A stretch of 64,000 bases of DNA from Pseudoxanthomonas sp. J31 (GCF_000510725.1 NZ_AZNZ01000001.1:310001-374000); one strand, 5' to 3'. Positions 19,177 to 28,422 are shown, counted from the stretch's first letter. Notes: generated by a model from the letters alone, not told the origin. Program-made: numbers and translations.

Positions 19177-19728
19177 ATGGACCCCAGCCAGAACCCCAAT
19201 GTGTTCCACGCCACCACCATCGTCTGCGTGCGCCGCGGCGACAAGGTGGCCATCGCCGGCGACGGCCAGGTGACGCTTGGCCACACGGTGATGAAGGGCA
19301 ACGCGCGCAAGGTGCGCCGCCTGGGCCGCGACGGCCAGGTACTGGCGGGCTTCGCCGGCGCCGCCGCCGACGCCTTCACCCTGTTCGAACTGTTCGAGGC
19401 CAAGCTTGAGAAGCATGGCCAGCTGACCCGCGCCGCGGTGGAGCTGGCCAAGGACTGGCGCACCGAGCGCCGCCTCGGCAAGCTCGAGGCCCTGCTGGCG
19501 GTGGCCGACAAGGAAACCTCGCTGGTCATCAGCGGCACCGGCGACGTGATCGAGCCGGAGGACGGCATCATCGCCATCGGTTCCGGTGGCAGCTACGCGC
19601 TGTCGGCCGCGCGCGCCCTGCTGGCGCATACGCAACTGGACGCCCGCACCATCGCCACCGAGGCGATCGGCATCGCCGGCGACATCTGCATCTACACGAA
19701 CCGCAACGTGGTGGTCGAAGAGCTGTGA
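19177..19728 (+). CDS. hslV: HslV, peptidase subunit of the HslUV protease
   Basis: 183-residue proteasome-like threonine peptidase (ClpQ). Works as a dodecamer capped by HslU hexamers in ATP-dependent protein degradation. The active-site threonine should be T13, first residue of TTIVCVRR after removal of a 12-residue propeptide; E. coli has only a methionine there. Other family marks: [28 protein letters not shown] and the C-terminal [14 protein letters not shown] lies 6 bp before the ATG and a sigma-32-like promoter further up. Confidence 0.97.
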   Translation: MDPSQNPNVFHATTIVCVRRGDKVAIAGDGQVTLGHTVMKGNARKVRRLGRDGQVLAGFAGAAADAFTLFELFEAKLEKHGQLTRAAVELAKDWRTERRLGKLEALLAVADKETSLVISGTGDVIEPEDGIIAIGSGGSYALSAARALLAHTQLDARTIATEAIGIAGDICIYTNRNVVVEEL

Positions 19729-19739
19729 GGAAGAACCGG

Positions 19740-19882
19740 GATTCAAGAGCCGGGATTCGTGATTCGGGATTGGTGATTCGTAGAGAGCAAAGCGCTCCTT
19801 CAACTCACTTCCGTCGCGAACCGGCCCGGTGCTGCTTCTTCCAGCCACAAATCACGAACCACGAATAACGAATCACGGATCC
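19740..19882. repeat. Inverted heptamer-repeat element B (hslV / hslU gap)
   Basis: Left arm 19740-19781: six 7-bp units (GATTCAA, GAGCCGG, GATTCGT, GATTCGG, GATTGGT, GATTCGT). Right arm 19848-19882: five units of the complementary type (CAAATCA, CGAACCA, CGAATAA, CGAATCA, CGGATCC). About 66 bp lie between. Same build as element A, with a different, weakly similar core. It separates two genes that are normally co-transcribed and ends 5 bp before the hslU start, so it probably also shapes the hslU leader. Confidence 0.85.
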
Positions 19883-19887
19883 CCCAG

Positions 19888-21252
19888 ATGACCGCGAACA
19901 ATTCCCCGACCATGACCCCGCGCGAGATCGTGCAGGAGCTGGACCGCCACATCGTCGGCCAGCAGGCCGCCAAGCGCGCGGTCGCGATCGCCCTGCGCAA
20001 CCGCTGGCGGCGCATGCAGCTGGACCCGGAGCTGCGCAACGAGGTGATGCCGAAGAACATCCTGATGATCGGCCCCACCGGCGTGGGCAAGACCGAGATC
20101 GCGCGGCGCCTGGCGACGCTGGCCAACGCCCCGTTCGTCAAGGTCGAGGCCACCCGCTTCACCGAGGTCGGCTACGTGGGCAAGGACGTGGAGCAGATCA
20201 TCCGCGACCTGGCCGATACCGCGGTCAAGATGTACCGCGAGCAGGCCAAGGCGCGCGTGCGCCTGCAGGCGGAGGAACGCGCCGAGGAGCGCATCCTCGA
20301 CGCGCTGCTGCCGCGCCGCGCGGTGCCGGGCTTCGGCGGCGGCACCGCCGAGGTGCAGGTGTCCGGCCCGGAGGATTCCACCCGCGCCAAGTTCCGCCGC
20401 ATGCTGCGCGACGGCGAGCTGGACGACCGCGAGATCGAGCTGGAGCTGGCCGCCGCCGCCCCGGGCGTGGACATCATGACCCCGCCGGGCATGGAGGAGA
20501 TGGGCCAGCAGCTCAAGCAGATGTTCGCCAGCCTCGGCGGCGGCCGCACCCACAAGCGCACCCTGACCATCCGTGCCGCGCGCCCGCAGCTGATCGAGGA
20601 GGAGGCCGCGCGCCTGGTCAACGAGGACGACGTGCGCGCCGCGGCGATCGAGGCCTGCGAGCAGCACGGCATCGTGTTCATCGACGAGATCGACAAGGTC
20701 GCCAAGCGCGGCGAGAACGTGGGCGGCGGCGACGTCTCCCGCGAGGGCGTGCAGCGCGACCTGCTGCCGCTGGTGGAAGGCTCCACCGTGTCCACCAAGT
20801 ACGGCACGGTCAGGACCGACCACATCCTGTTCATCGCCTCCGGCGCCTTCCACCTGGCCAAGCCCTCGGACCTGATCCCGGAGCTGCAGGGCCGCTTCCC
20901 GATCCGCGTGGAACTGGGCGCGCTGAGCAAGGAAGACTTCGTGCGCATCCTCACCGAGCCCAAGGCCGCGCTGACCCGGCAGTACGTGGAGCTGCTGGCC
21001 ACCGAGGGGGTGAAGCTGGAATTCACCACCGATGCCATCGAGCGCATCGCCGAGATCGCGGCCCAGGTCAACGAGCGCCAGGAGAACATCGGCGCCCGCC
21101 GCCTGCACACCGTGCTCGAGCGCCTGCTCGACACCCTCAGCTACGAGGCCCCGGACCGCGATGGCCAGGCGATCACCATCGACCGCGCCTACGTGGACCA
21201 GCACCTGGGCGAACTGGTGCAGGATCCGGACCTGAGCCGCTACATCCTCTGA
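19888..21252 (+). CDS. hslU: HslU, ATPase subunit of the HslUV protease
   Basis: 454-residue AAA+ unfoldase (ClpY) that feeds substrates to HslV. Walker A GPTGVGKT with K68, the pore motif GYVG, an intermediate I-domain about 110-240, Walker B FIDEID with D266-E267, and the C-terminal end DLSRYIL, the tail that inserts into HslV. Slightly longer than the usual 443 residues. It lies 159 bp after hslV with a repeat element in between. Directly followed by a strong terminator. Confidence 0.97.
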   Translation: MTANNSPTMTPREIVQELDRHIVGQQAAKRAVAIALRNRWRRMQLDPELRNEVMPKNILMIGPTGVGKTEIARRLATLANAPFVKVEATRFTEVGYVGKDVEQIIRDLADTAVKMYREQAKARVRLQAEERAEERILDALLPRRAVPGFGGGTAEVQVSGPEDSTRAKFRRMLRDGELDDREIELELAAAAPGVDIMTPPGMEEMGQQLKQMFASLGGGRTHKRTLTIRAARPQLIEEEAARLVNEDDVRAAAIEACEQHGIVFIDEIDKVAKRGENVGGGDVSREGVQRDLLPLVEGSTVSTKYGTVRTDHILFIASGAFHLAKPSDLIPELQGRFPIRVELGALSKEDFVRILTEPKAALTRQYVELLATEGVKLEFTTDAIERIAEIAAQVNERQENIGARRLHTVLERLLDTLSYEAPDRDGQAITIDRAYVDQHLGELVQDPDLSRYIL

Positions 21253-21274
21253 GCGGTCGCGACGCCTGGCATGG

Positions 21275-21312
21275 AAGGGCCGGCACCATGGCGGTGCCGG
21301 CCCTTCTTGCTA
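21275..21312. terminator. Intrinsic terminator between hslU and a convergent gene
   Basis: Perfect 13-bp stem (21275-21287 with 21293-21305, arms AAGGGCCGGCACC and GGTGCCGGCCCTT) and a 5-nt loop, then TCTTGCT. AA and TT at the stem base make it usable from both strands, fitting the convergent genes on either side. Confidence 0.75.
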
Positions 21313-21774
21313 GCGGAAAGCCGCCTGGGCGCGCCCGCGCAGCGCAACGCCGGTGCGCGACCTGGCCACGCCGGCTTTCTTCGCGCTCCCGGCCGAAGGC
21401 TCGCGCGGCGCGGCCGCGGTCGTCGCGCGCCGGCCCGGGCGCGAGGCGGCGGCGTTGTTGCCGAGTGCCAGCTCGCCCATCACATCGGATGATTCGCGGT
21501 TGATCCGGGCCAGCTGTGCCTCGAATTGCTCCAGGGCGCGGCTGAACAGCTGCTCCTTGCGCAAGGTGCGCGTGATCGTGGCCGATTCCCTGGAGCGTCC
21601 CTGCGTGGTTGCCGCCACGCGCTGGCGCTGGGCCAGGTCGCGCTGGCGGTCGCGCAGTTCGCGGGTGCGCCGGATCAGGGTGGCCAGCTGTTTCACTTCG
21701 TACGGCCCGCGCGCCTGCAGCAGCTGCTTCTCGCGGGCATTGAGCAGGGCGGACTGGGCGGGCGTCATCCTCAT
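21310..21774 (-). CDS. Hypothetical basic coiled-coil protein
   Basis: 154 residues, not recognised. Begins MRMTPAQSALLNAREKQLL, followed by a long helical and likely coiled-coil region (about 20-105; many Arg, Gln, Leu and Glu), then a low-complexity Ala/Arg/Ser tail. Strong GGAGG 8 bp before the ATG at 21774 supports it. Soluble, no signal peptide. The basic tail suggests nucleic-acid contact, but this is only a guess. Convergent with hslU across a shared terminator. Confidence 0.65.
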   Translation of the reverse strand: MRMTPAQSALLNAREKQLLQARGPYEVKQLATLIRRTRELRDRQRDLAQRQRVAATTQGRSRESATITRTLRKEQLFSRALEQFEAQLARINRESSDVMGELALGNNAAASRPGRRATTAAAPREPSAGSAKKAGVARSRTGVALRGRAQAAFR

Positions 21775-22024
21775 CTGAGGTCCTCCGTCTTCGTCGGGCG
21801 TGCCCTGGATCATGCGGAGCACGGCGTGCAGGCCGTGCGACTTGTGCCGCCCCGCGGGCCACGCGCCACCCGGCGGACGTGCCCCGGGTCTGCTTCGCGA
21901 TCTGCGAGCCTCCGCGCGCGTCATGCAGCGGAATCGCCGATGCCTGCTTCACTGCGCCGGCGGTGGTGGCGCGTTCCTCGGCGGCTGGTGGCTGGCGCTT
22001 TAGAGGGCCTTCATCGCACAGCGT

Positions 22025-22675
22025 TCAGCGCGGCCATGGCGGCAGGGCGAAGGCCTCGTCCTCGACGCACGCCACCAGGCGCTCGCCCGGCTGCTGCATC
22101 GGCACCACGCCGGCGGTGAAGGCCGAGAACGCCGGCAGCACGGTCAGGCGCTCGCGCAGCCAGAACGCCGGCCAGCGCCGGCGCATGCCGGGCAGGGCGG
22201 CCAGGGGGTGCAGGTGGCCGCACAGCACGTGCGCGTCCGGCGCCGGGCGCGGCTCGTGGCGCAGCAGGAACGGGCCATCGCGCTGTTCGCTGCCGGCGTC
22301 CTCGACACCCAGCGCGGCCGCGTCCAGGGCGCGGTCGTGGTTGCCGCGCAGCACGCGGATGCGCAAGCCGGGATGGCCTGCGCGCCAGGCCTGCCACGCC
22401 GCCAGCCAGTGTGCGCGCGGTGCCGGGCCGTGCAGGAGGTCGCCGAGGATCCACAGCACCTGGGCCGGATGCGCGGCCAGCAGGGCATCCAGGCGCTGCA
22501 GGTCGTGCGCGGTGCCGCCGCCGGGGATGGCGATCCCCGCGCGGCGGAAGGCATCGCCCTTGCCCAGGTGCAGGTCGGCCACCAGCAGGGCGCGCGCGCG
22601 TGGCCGGTACAGCGCGCGTGCGCCAAGCAGCCGCACCGGTTCGCCGGCCAGTTCCGTACGCCAGTCAGCGTCCAT
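22025..22675 (-). CDS. pdeM: Ligase-associated DNA damage response endonuclease PdeM
   Basis: 216-residue calcineurin-like metallophosphoesterase with ordered metal motifs DLHLGKG (34-40), GDLLHG (77-82), GNHD (110-113) and GHLH. Belongs to the four-gene ligase-associated set recognised in many proteobacteria and actinobacteria. Its start overlaps the end of the helicase gene by 11 bp, so it is the last gene of the operon exonuclease-ligase-helicase-pdeM. Presumed to process DNA ends, by inference from the family and the operon. Confidence 0.92.
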   Translation of the reverse strand: MDADWRTELAGEPVRLLGARALYRPRARALLVADLHLGKGDAFRRAGIAIPGGGTAHDLQRLDALLAAHPAQVLWILGDLLHGPAPRAHWLAAWQAWRAGHPGLRIRVLRGNHDRALDAAALGVEDAGSEQRDGPFLLRHEPRPAPDAHVLCGHLHPLAALPGMRRRWPAFWLRERLTVLPAFSAFTAGVVPMQQPGERLVACVEDEAFALPPWPR

Positions 22676-25187
22676 GGCGACGCTCCAGCCGCTCGGCGGC
22701 GCGGCGCACGCGGGTGCGCCAGTCCTCGGTGCTGAGCTGGCCGCGCTGGCCCTCGGCCCACAGCGGGAACGACAGCGGGGTCAGCCCCGGCGGCCGGGCC
22801 AGGACCAGCGCGCGCGCGCCGCGGTCGCGCAGCACCTGTTCCAGCCGGTCCAGTTCCAGTTCGCCTTCCAGCACCTCGCGCTCGGCCTGGGCCAGCAGCA
22901 GGTGCCCGGGATCGTGGCGGCTCAACACGTCGAACAGCAGCCCGGAGGAGGCCTGCAGCTGGCCCAGGCTGCGCAGCTGGCGGCCCGGCAGCGTGGGCAC
23001 CAGCAGGCCGGAGACGCGCGCGATCTCGCGGAAGCGGCGGCGTGCCAGTTCGCTGAGGTTGAGCGCCTGGCGCAGGTCCTCCGCCAGTGCCTGTGGCGAG
23101 AACATCGCCTGCAGCAGGCCTTCGTCCACCGGCACCGGCTGCGCCGGCGACAGCACCAGGCCGTAATCGTTGGCGGCGAAGGCGAAGCTGTTGCGCTGCA
23201 GCCGACCCCAGCGCAGGGCGAACAGCGCAGCCAGGCCTTCGTTCACTTGGCGCCCGCCGAACGGGTATGCGAACAGGTGCAGGCGCCCGCGCAGTGTGAC
23301 CTGCTCGGCCAGCAGCCGGCCGGGCCCGGGCAGGGCGGACAGGCGTTCCTGCAATGCCAGCAGCGGCGCCAGCGCGCGCAGTTCGGGCGAGCCGTCGGGC
23401 GTGCCCAGCAGCTGCTCCACCTCGTCGGCCAGCTGCGAGGACAGCGGCATGCGCCCGCCGCGCCAGGTCGGCACTGCACCCTCGCCACCGCGCACGGGCC
23501 GCACGTAGGCGGTCATGTCCTCCAGGCGCACCAGCTCCAGCAGGCGCCCGGCGAACTGGAAGCGGTCGCCGCGGCGGAGGCGGCCGACGAACTGTTCCTC
23601 CACCGCACCGAGCCGACCGCCGCGCAGCATGCGCACGGTGACGCTGCCATCGCTGGTGATGGTGCCGATCGACAGCCGGTGGCGGCTCGCCACGCGGCGG
23701 TCTTCGACCACGTAGCGGCCGTCTTCCGCGCGGACCACCTTGCGGAAGTCCGGGTAGTGCGAGAGCGCGCGGCCGCCCTGGACGATGAAGTCCAGCACCG
23801 CCCGCCAGGTCGCATCGTCCAGCCCGGCGAAGGCGTGGGTGCCGCGCACCTCGGCCAGCAGCGCATCCGGCTCGAAGCCGCCGGCCAGCGCGCAGCTGAC
23901 GCAGTGCTGGGCCAGCACGTCCAGCGGGCACCGCGGTGGCGGGCGCGCTTCCACCCGGCCGCTGCGGAGCGCATGGCGGGCGGCGGCGAACTCCAGCAGT
24001 TCCAGCGCGTGCGTGGGAACGCAGGTGATCGCGCCGGATTCGCCGGGACGGTGGCGTGCGCGGCCGGCGCGCTGCAGGAGGCGCGCCACGCCCTTGGGGC
24101 TGCCCAGCTGCAGCACCTGGTCCACCGCCGGGAAATCCACGCCCAGGTCCAGGCTCGAGGTGGCCACCACGCAGCGCACCGTGCCCTCGCGCAGTCCCTG
24201 CTCGGCGGCGCCGCGCAGGGCCGGGTCCAGCGAGCCGTGGTGCAGGGCGAGGGTGGCCGGATCCTCGGGCCAGACCGCAGCGAGCGCCTGGTGCCAGAGT
24301 TCGGCCTGGGCGCGGGTATTGGTGAACAGCAGGCTGCTGCGCACCGCCAGCAGCCGCTCCAGCACGCGCGCCAGCTGGCCCAGGCCCAGATGCCCGGCCC
24401 AGGGGAAGCGTTCACGGCCCTCGGGTCGCAGCGTCCGCACCGCCACCGTGCGGGCGCGGGGGCTGCCGACCAGGGCCGCACCGGGAACGTGAGGCAGCAG
24501 CACCTCGCGTGCCTGCCCGAGGTTGCCCAGCGTGGCCGACAGGCCCCAGATGCGCAGCCCGGGGCGCAGCGCGCGCAGGCGCGCGAGGTTGAGTTGCAGC
24601 AGCACGCCGCGCTTGTTGCCCAGCAGCTCGTGCCACTCGTCGACCACCACCATGTCCAGCGCGCGCAGGCGCTCCGGCGCGTCGGGATAGGACAGCAGCA
24701 GGGCCAGCGATTCCGGCGTGGTCACCAGCGCGTCGAGCCCGCCCTCGCGCGCCAGGCGGCGGTCGCGCGCGGAGGCGTCGCCGGTGCGCTGGCCCACGCG
24801 CCAGTCCAGGCCCAGCGCCGCTGCCGGCTCGCGCAGCGCGCGGGTGGTATCGCTGGCCAGCGCGCGCAGCGGGGTGATCCACAGCAGGCGCAGGGGATGC
24901 GCCTCGGCGGCGCGCATGCGGCGCTTCGTGGCTGGCGCGGATTCGGCGCGTGCCAGCGCCTCGAGCAGGGACGCGCCGGCCACCGCCAGGGTCTTGCCGC
25001 TGCCGGTGGGCGTGTGCAGCAGGCCTGACTCGCCAGCCAGGGCGCGGCGCCAGACCTCGCGCTGGAAACGCAGCGGAATCCATTCGCGTTGCGCGAACCA
25101 GGCATCCAGTTGCCGGCGCGCGCGACGCAATGCGGCCGCGGTCGGCCGCGGAGGCGCCGGTGGCGTGGCCGGCGGCGCGCCGCTCAT
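22665..25187 (-). CDS. Ligase-associated Lhr-like DEXH-box helicase
   Basis: 840-residue superfamily 2 helicase. RecA-like domain 1 with FQREVW (Q-motif like), TPTGSGKT (K65), DEWH (183-186) and SATLG; domain 2 with LLFTNTRAQ, VATSSLDLGVD and QRAGRARHRPG; then the winged-helix and Lhr-core C-terminal region. Shorter than full-length Lhr, typical of the ligase-associated form. ATG overlaps the ligase stop codon (ATGA). Likely unwinds or remodels DNA during a specialised repair reaction together with the neighbouring ligase and exonuclease. Confidence 0.94.
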   Translation of the reverse strand: MSGAPPATPPAPPRPTAAALRRARRQLDAWFAQREWIPLRFQREVWRRALAGESGLLHTPTGSGKTLAVAGASLLEALARAESAPATKRRMRAAEAHPLRLLWITPLRALASDTTRALREPAAALGLDWRVGQRTGDASARDRRLAREGGLDALVTTPESLALLLSYPDAPERLRALDMVVVDEWHELLGNKRGVLLQLNLARLRALRPGLRIWGLSATLGNLGQAREVLLPHVPGAALVGSPRARTVAVRTLRPEGRERFPWAGHLGLGQLARVLERLLAVRSSLLFTNTRAQAELWHQALAAVWPEDPATLALHHGSLDPALRGAAEQGLREGTVRCVVATSSLDLGVDFPAVDQVLQLGSPKGVARLLQRAGRARHRPGESGAITCVPTHALELLEFAAARHALRSGRVEARPPPRCPLDVLAQHCVSCALAGGFEPDALLAEVRGTHAFAGLDDATWRAVLDFIVQGGRALSHYPDFRKVVRAEDGRYVVEDRRVASRHRLSIGTITSDGSVTVRMLRGGRLGAVEEQFVGRLRRGDRFQFAGRLLELVRLEDMTAYVRPVRGGEGAVPTWRGGRMPLSSQLADEVEQLLGTPDGSPELRALAPLLALQERLSALPGPGRLLAEQVTLRGRLHLFAYPFGGRQVNEGLAALFALRWGRLQRNSFAFAANDYGLVLSPAQPVPVDEGLLQAMFSPQALAEDLRQALNLSELARRRFREIARVSGLLVPTLPGRQLRSLGQLQASSGLLFDVLSRHDPGHLLLAQAEREVLEGELELDRLEQVLRDRGARALVLARPPGLTPLSFPLWAEGQRGQLSTEDWRTRVRRAAERLERRHGR

Positions 25188-26788
25188 CGCGCCAGCGCCT
25201 GCAGCGTGGCCAGCACGTCGGCCTCGGCGGCCGGCTTGTCGTGGCGCCAGCGCAGGATGCGCGGGAAGCGCACGGCAATGCCGGACTTGTGCCGGCTGCT
25301 GCGGTTGACTGCTTCGAAGCCCAGCTCGAACACCTGCACCGGTTCCACCGAGCGCACCGGGCCGAAGCGTTCCAGGGTGTGCGCGCGGATCCAGCGGTCG
25401 AGTTTCAGGATCTCGGCGTCGTCCAGCCCGGAGTAGGCCTTGGCCACCGGCACCAGGGCGCCGTCGTGCCACAGGCCGAAGGTGTAGTCGGTGAACAGGG
25501 TGCTGCGCCGGCCATGGCCGGCCTGGGCGTAGATCAGCACAGCGTCGATGGTCAGCGGGTCGATCTTCCACTTCCACCAGTCGCCGCGGCGGCGGCCGGA
25601 CTGGTAGGCGGCACTGGCGCGCTTGAGCATCAGGCCTTCCACGCCGCGCCCGCGCGACTGCATGCGCAGCGCGGCGGCGTGCTCCCAGCTGGCGGGCTGC
25701 ACCTGCGGCGACAGCGCGATGCGCGGGCCAACCAGCGCCGCCAGCACCCGTTCCAGCCGCGCGCGGCGCTGCAGTTGCGGCAACGCGCGCAGGTCCTGGC
25801 CATCGAGCTCCAGCAGGTCGTATGCCACCACCCGCACCGGCGTGTCGGCCAGGGTCTTCGCGCCCGGCTTGCGCCGCTGGATTCGGGTCTGCAGCGCGGT
25901 GAACGGCAGCGGCGCATCCTCGCCATCGCGCCAGGCCAGCAGTTCGCCGTCGATCACCGTCCCGTCCGGCAGCGCCGCGGCGGCCTGTTCGATCTCGGGG
26001 AAGCGGCCATCCAGGCGCTCCTCGCCGCGCGACCACAGCGCCACCTCGCCGGCGCGGCGCAGCAGCTGCACGCGGATGCCGTCCCACTTCCATTCCAGCA
26101 GCCAGTCTTCGATCGGGCCCAGGTTCCCGGGTTCGGCTTCCAGCGGCGAGGCAAGGAAGAACGGATAGGGTTGCTGGCGGTCGCCTGGTTGCTCTTCCGG
26201 GTCCAGCAGGTGCTGCATCCAGGCCGCATCGGGCGTCCAGGCGCCAAGCATGCGCTGGGCAATGCGGGCGATATCCACCCCGGACAGCTCGGCCAGCGCC
26301 TGCTGCACCAGTCGCTGCGACACACCCACCCGCAGCGAGCCGGTCAGCAGCTTGTTGAAGGCCAGGCGCTCGTCGAAGCACAGGCTGCGCCAGGCCTCGA
26401 TGATCGCGGCGCGACGTACTTCCGGCACGGCATTGGCCAGCGGCAGCAGGCGCCGTTCGATCCATTCCGACAGCGGCACGTCGGCGCCGGCATCGGGCGG
26501 GTCGTCCAGCAGCAGGGTCACGGTCTCGGCCAGGTCGCCCACCTGCGAGTAGCTGTCGTCCACCAGCCAGCCGGGAAGGCCGGCGACTTCGCCCACCCAG
26601 GCGCGCAGTTCGCCGCTGGCGGCGATCTTGCGGCCGGCGCCGGAGATCTTGCCGCCGGACAGCAGGTGCAGGGCCCAGGCGGCGTCGGCCGGCGGCGCAT
26701 CGCGGAAATAGGCGACCAGGGCCGCGCGCTTGTCGCCGGTGGCGGTGCTGCGGTCCAGTTCCCGGTAGAGCGCGGCGAAGCGCCTCAT
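25184..26788 (-). CDS. ATP-dependent DNA ligase (LigB/LigC-like, repair-associated)
   Basis: 534 residues: N-terminal DNA-binding domain (1-200), nucleotidyltransferase domain with motif I EWKWDGIR (adenylated K234), motif III FPEIEQ region, motif IV DGELLAW, motif V WWKWKIDP, and a C-terminal OB domain. ATP-dependent ligases are extra to the NAD-dependent LigA in bacteria and are tied to repair. Overlaps the exonuclease stop upstream (ATGA) and the helicase start downstream (ATGA). No Ku or polymerase domain, so not classical LigD end joining. Confidence 0.95.
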   Translation of the reverse strand: MRRFAALYRELDRSTATGDKRAALVAYFRDAPPADAAWALHLLSGGKISGAGRKIAASGELRAWVGEVAGLPGWLVDDSYSQVGDLAETVTLLLDDPPDAGADVPLSEWIERRLLPLANAVPEVRRAAIIEAWRSLCFDERLAFNKLLTGSLRVGVSQRLVQQALAELSGVDIARIAQRMLGAWTPDAAWMQHLLDPEEQPGDRQQPYPFFLASPLEAEPGNLGPIEDWLLEWKWDGIRVQLLRRAGEVALWSRGEERLDGRFPEIEQAAAALPDGTVIDGELLAWRDGEDAPLPFTALQTRIQRRKPGAKTLADTPVRVVAYDLLELDGQDLRALPQLQRRARLERVLAALVGPRIALSPQVQPASWEHAAALRMQSRGRGVEGLMLKRASAAYQSGRRRGDWWKWKIDPLTIDAVLIYAQAGHGRRSTLFTDYTFGLWHDGALVPVAKAYSGLDDAEILKLDRWIRAHTLERFGPVRSVEPVQVFELGFEAVNRSSRHKSGIAVRFPRILRWRHDKPAAEADVLATLQALAR

Positions 26789-27831
26789 GTGCCCGGCTCC
26801 TGCGGCTCGCCGGCCGCTGCGGCGTCCTGCAGGGTTTCATCGCCGTAGCCGGTGTGGAAGGACTCGGCGGCCACGCCCTGTTCGCACAGGTGGCGCACCA
26901 GGGCGTCGGTGTTGCCGTGGGTGGCGATGATCCGGCGCGCGCCGGTGTCGGCGATGGTGCGCAGCAGGTCGGGCCAGTCGGCGTGGTCGGAGATGACGAA
27001 GCCGCGGTCCACGTTGCGCCGGCGGCGGTTGCCGCGGATCCGCATCCAGCCGGAGGCAAAGCCGTGCTGGGCGCGACGGAAGCGCCGCAGCCAGGCGCTG
27101 CCTGCGGCCGAGGGCGGGGCGATCACCAGGCGCCCGGCGCAGTCGGCGTTGCGTGGCAGGTCCGAGACGCGTTCGGTATCGAGCATCGCGATGCCGGCCT
27201 GGCGGTAGACCTGCACGCCGGCGTCGATCGCACCGTGCAGCAGCGCTGGCACGTCATCCAGTCGGCGCAGTTCGGCCAGCACGCGCTGCGCCTTGCCCAG
27301 CGCGTAGCAGTACAGGATCGCGGCCTCGCCGCGCTCGGCGCATTGCCGCCGCCATTGCACGATGTCGGCCGCGACCTGGCGCGTGTCCGGCCAGCGGTAC
27401 ACAGGCAGCCCGAAGGTCGCCTCGGTGATGAAGGTGTCGCACTGGACCGGTTCGAACGGAGCACACGTGGGATCGGGCTGGCGCTTGTAGTCGCCCGAGG
27501 CGACCCAGACCTGGCCATCGGCCTCGATCCTTACCTGCGCCGAGCCCAGTACATGCCCGGCCGGATGCAGCGACACGCGTGCCCGGCCGAGGGTGAAGGC
27601 CTTGCCGTAATCGTGCGCGTGCACCACCTGCCCGCCCAGGCGCCAGCGCAGGATCGGAATGCTGTCGCGACTGCAGTGGTACTCGCCCATGCCGCCGCGG
27701 GCGTGGTCGCCATGGCCATGGGTGATGACCGCGCGCGGCACCGGCCGCCACGGATCGATGTGGAAATCGCCGGGCGGGCAGTAAAGCCCTTCCGGGCGCA
27801 GGACGACCAGGTCGTCGGGGGACTCGGGCAT
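26785..27831 (-). CDS. Ligase-associated DNA exonuclease (metallo-beta-lactamase fold)
   Basis: 348-residue metallo-beta-lactamase/beta-CASP protein resembling mRNA 3'-end processing factors and the SNM1 DNA nucleases. Metal motif THGHGDH (H38, H40, D42, H43), HPAGHVLGSAQ, SGDYK and a C-terminal DHADW / ATHGN region. First gene of the four-gene operon, so the operon promoter should lie upstream of 27831, although no clear hexamers were seen. In this family and operon the enzyme is presumed to trim DNA ends before ligation. Confidence 0.92.
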   Translation of the reverse strand: MPESPDDLVVLRPEGLYCPPGDFHIDPWRPVPRAVITHGHGDHARGGMGEYHCSRDSIPILRWRLGGQVVHAHDYGKAFTLGRARVSLHPAGHVLGSAQVRIEADGQVWVASGDYKRQPDPTCAPFEPVQCDTFITEATFGLPVYRWPDTRQVAADIVQWRRQCAERGEAAILYCYALGKAQRVLAELRRLDDVPALLHGAIDAGVQVYRQAGIAMLDTERVSDLPRNADCAGRLVIAPPSAAGSAWLRRFRRAQHGFASGWMRIRGNRRRRNVDRGFVISDHADWPDLLRTIADTGARRIIATHGNTDALVRHLCEQGVAAESFHTGYGDETLQDAAAAGEPQEPGT

Positions 27832-27896
27832 GGCCCGAGTCTCGGCCGGCGCGCGTGCAGGCGGCGAGAACCTCCCGCGCGCCGCGGATCAGTCAT

Positions 27897-28367
27897 TCAG
27901 TGTCCGTGGCCGCAGGCGTCGTCTTCGCCGATGTCCTCGTTCCACACGTGCGGGTTGGCGGCGATCCAGTCGCCAAGCATGCGGATGCACTCGGCGTCGT
28001 TGAGGTCGATGACCTCAACGCCCTGTTCGCGCAGCCACTCGTGCCCGCCCTGGAAGTTGACCGCCTCGCCCATCACCACCGTGCCGATGCCGAACTGCCT
28101 GACCAGGCCACTGCAGTACCAGCACGGCGAGAGCGTGGTCACCATGATGGTGTCGCGGTAGGAGCGCTGGCGCCCGGCCTTGCGGAAGGCATCGGTCTCG
28201 CCGTGCACGGAAGGATCGTTTTCCTGCACCCGGCGGTTGTGGCCACGGCCGAGCAGGGTGCCGTCGCGGCGGAACAGGGCCGCGCCGATCGGGATGCCGC
28301 CCTCGGCCAGGCCCTGGCGGGCTTCCTCGACGGCAATGACCAGCAGGCTGCGGTAATCGATGCTCAC
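27897..28367 (-). CDS. Nucleoside/cytosine deaminase, resembling yeast Fcy1
   Basis: 156-residue zinc deaminase of the cytidine-deaminase fold. Zinc site H55 with catalytic E57 (VHGETDAF) and SPCWYC with C82 and C85. Resemblance to fungal cytosine deaminase extends beyond the zinc site: GG(I/V)PIG, GRGHN, GE-VNF and the C-terminal WNEDIGE, recalled by eye from the yeast protein. Likely deaminates a free base (cytosine or a modified or oxidised base); bacterial tadA-type tRNA deaminase is unlikely because the substrate-loop motifs differ. Ends 65 bp before the exonuclease operon, same strand. Confidence 0.82.
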   Translation of the reverse strand: MSIDYRSLLVIAVEEARQGLAEGGIPIGAALFRRDGTLLGRGHNRRVQENDPSVHGETDAFRKAGRQRSYRDTIMVTTLSPCWYCSGLVRQFGIGTVVMGEAVNFQGGHEWLREQGVEVIDLNDAECIRMLGDWIAANPHVWNEDIGEDDACGHGH

Positions 28368-28422
28368 GGTCGCGGTCAGGTTGCGGAGGGGGGTGCCAGC
28401 GTACGCCGGACGGGCGTGGTTG

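Noticed and set aside
25184-26788. LigD-type non-homologous end-joining ligase
   Set aside because: No polymerase or phosphoesterase domain is fused and no Ku gene is near; the four-gene ligase-associated set explains the locus better.
22665-27059. One continuous minus-strand frame of 1464 codons that could be read as a giant helicase fusion
   Set aside because: Only the part from 25187 downward has helicase character. The upstream part is an out-of-frame shadow of the ligase and exonuclease genes, which have all their motifs in other frames.
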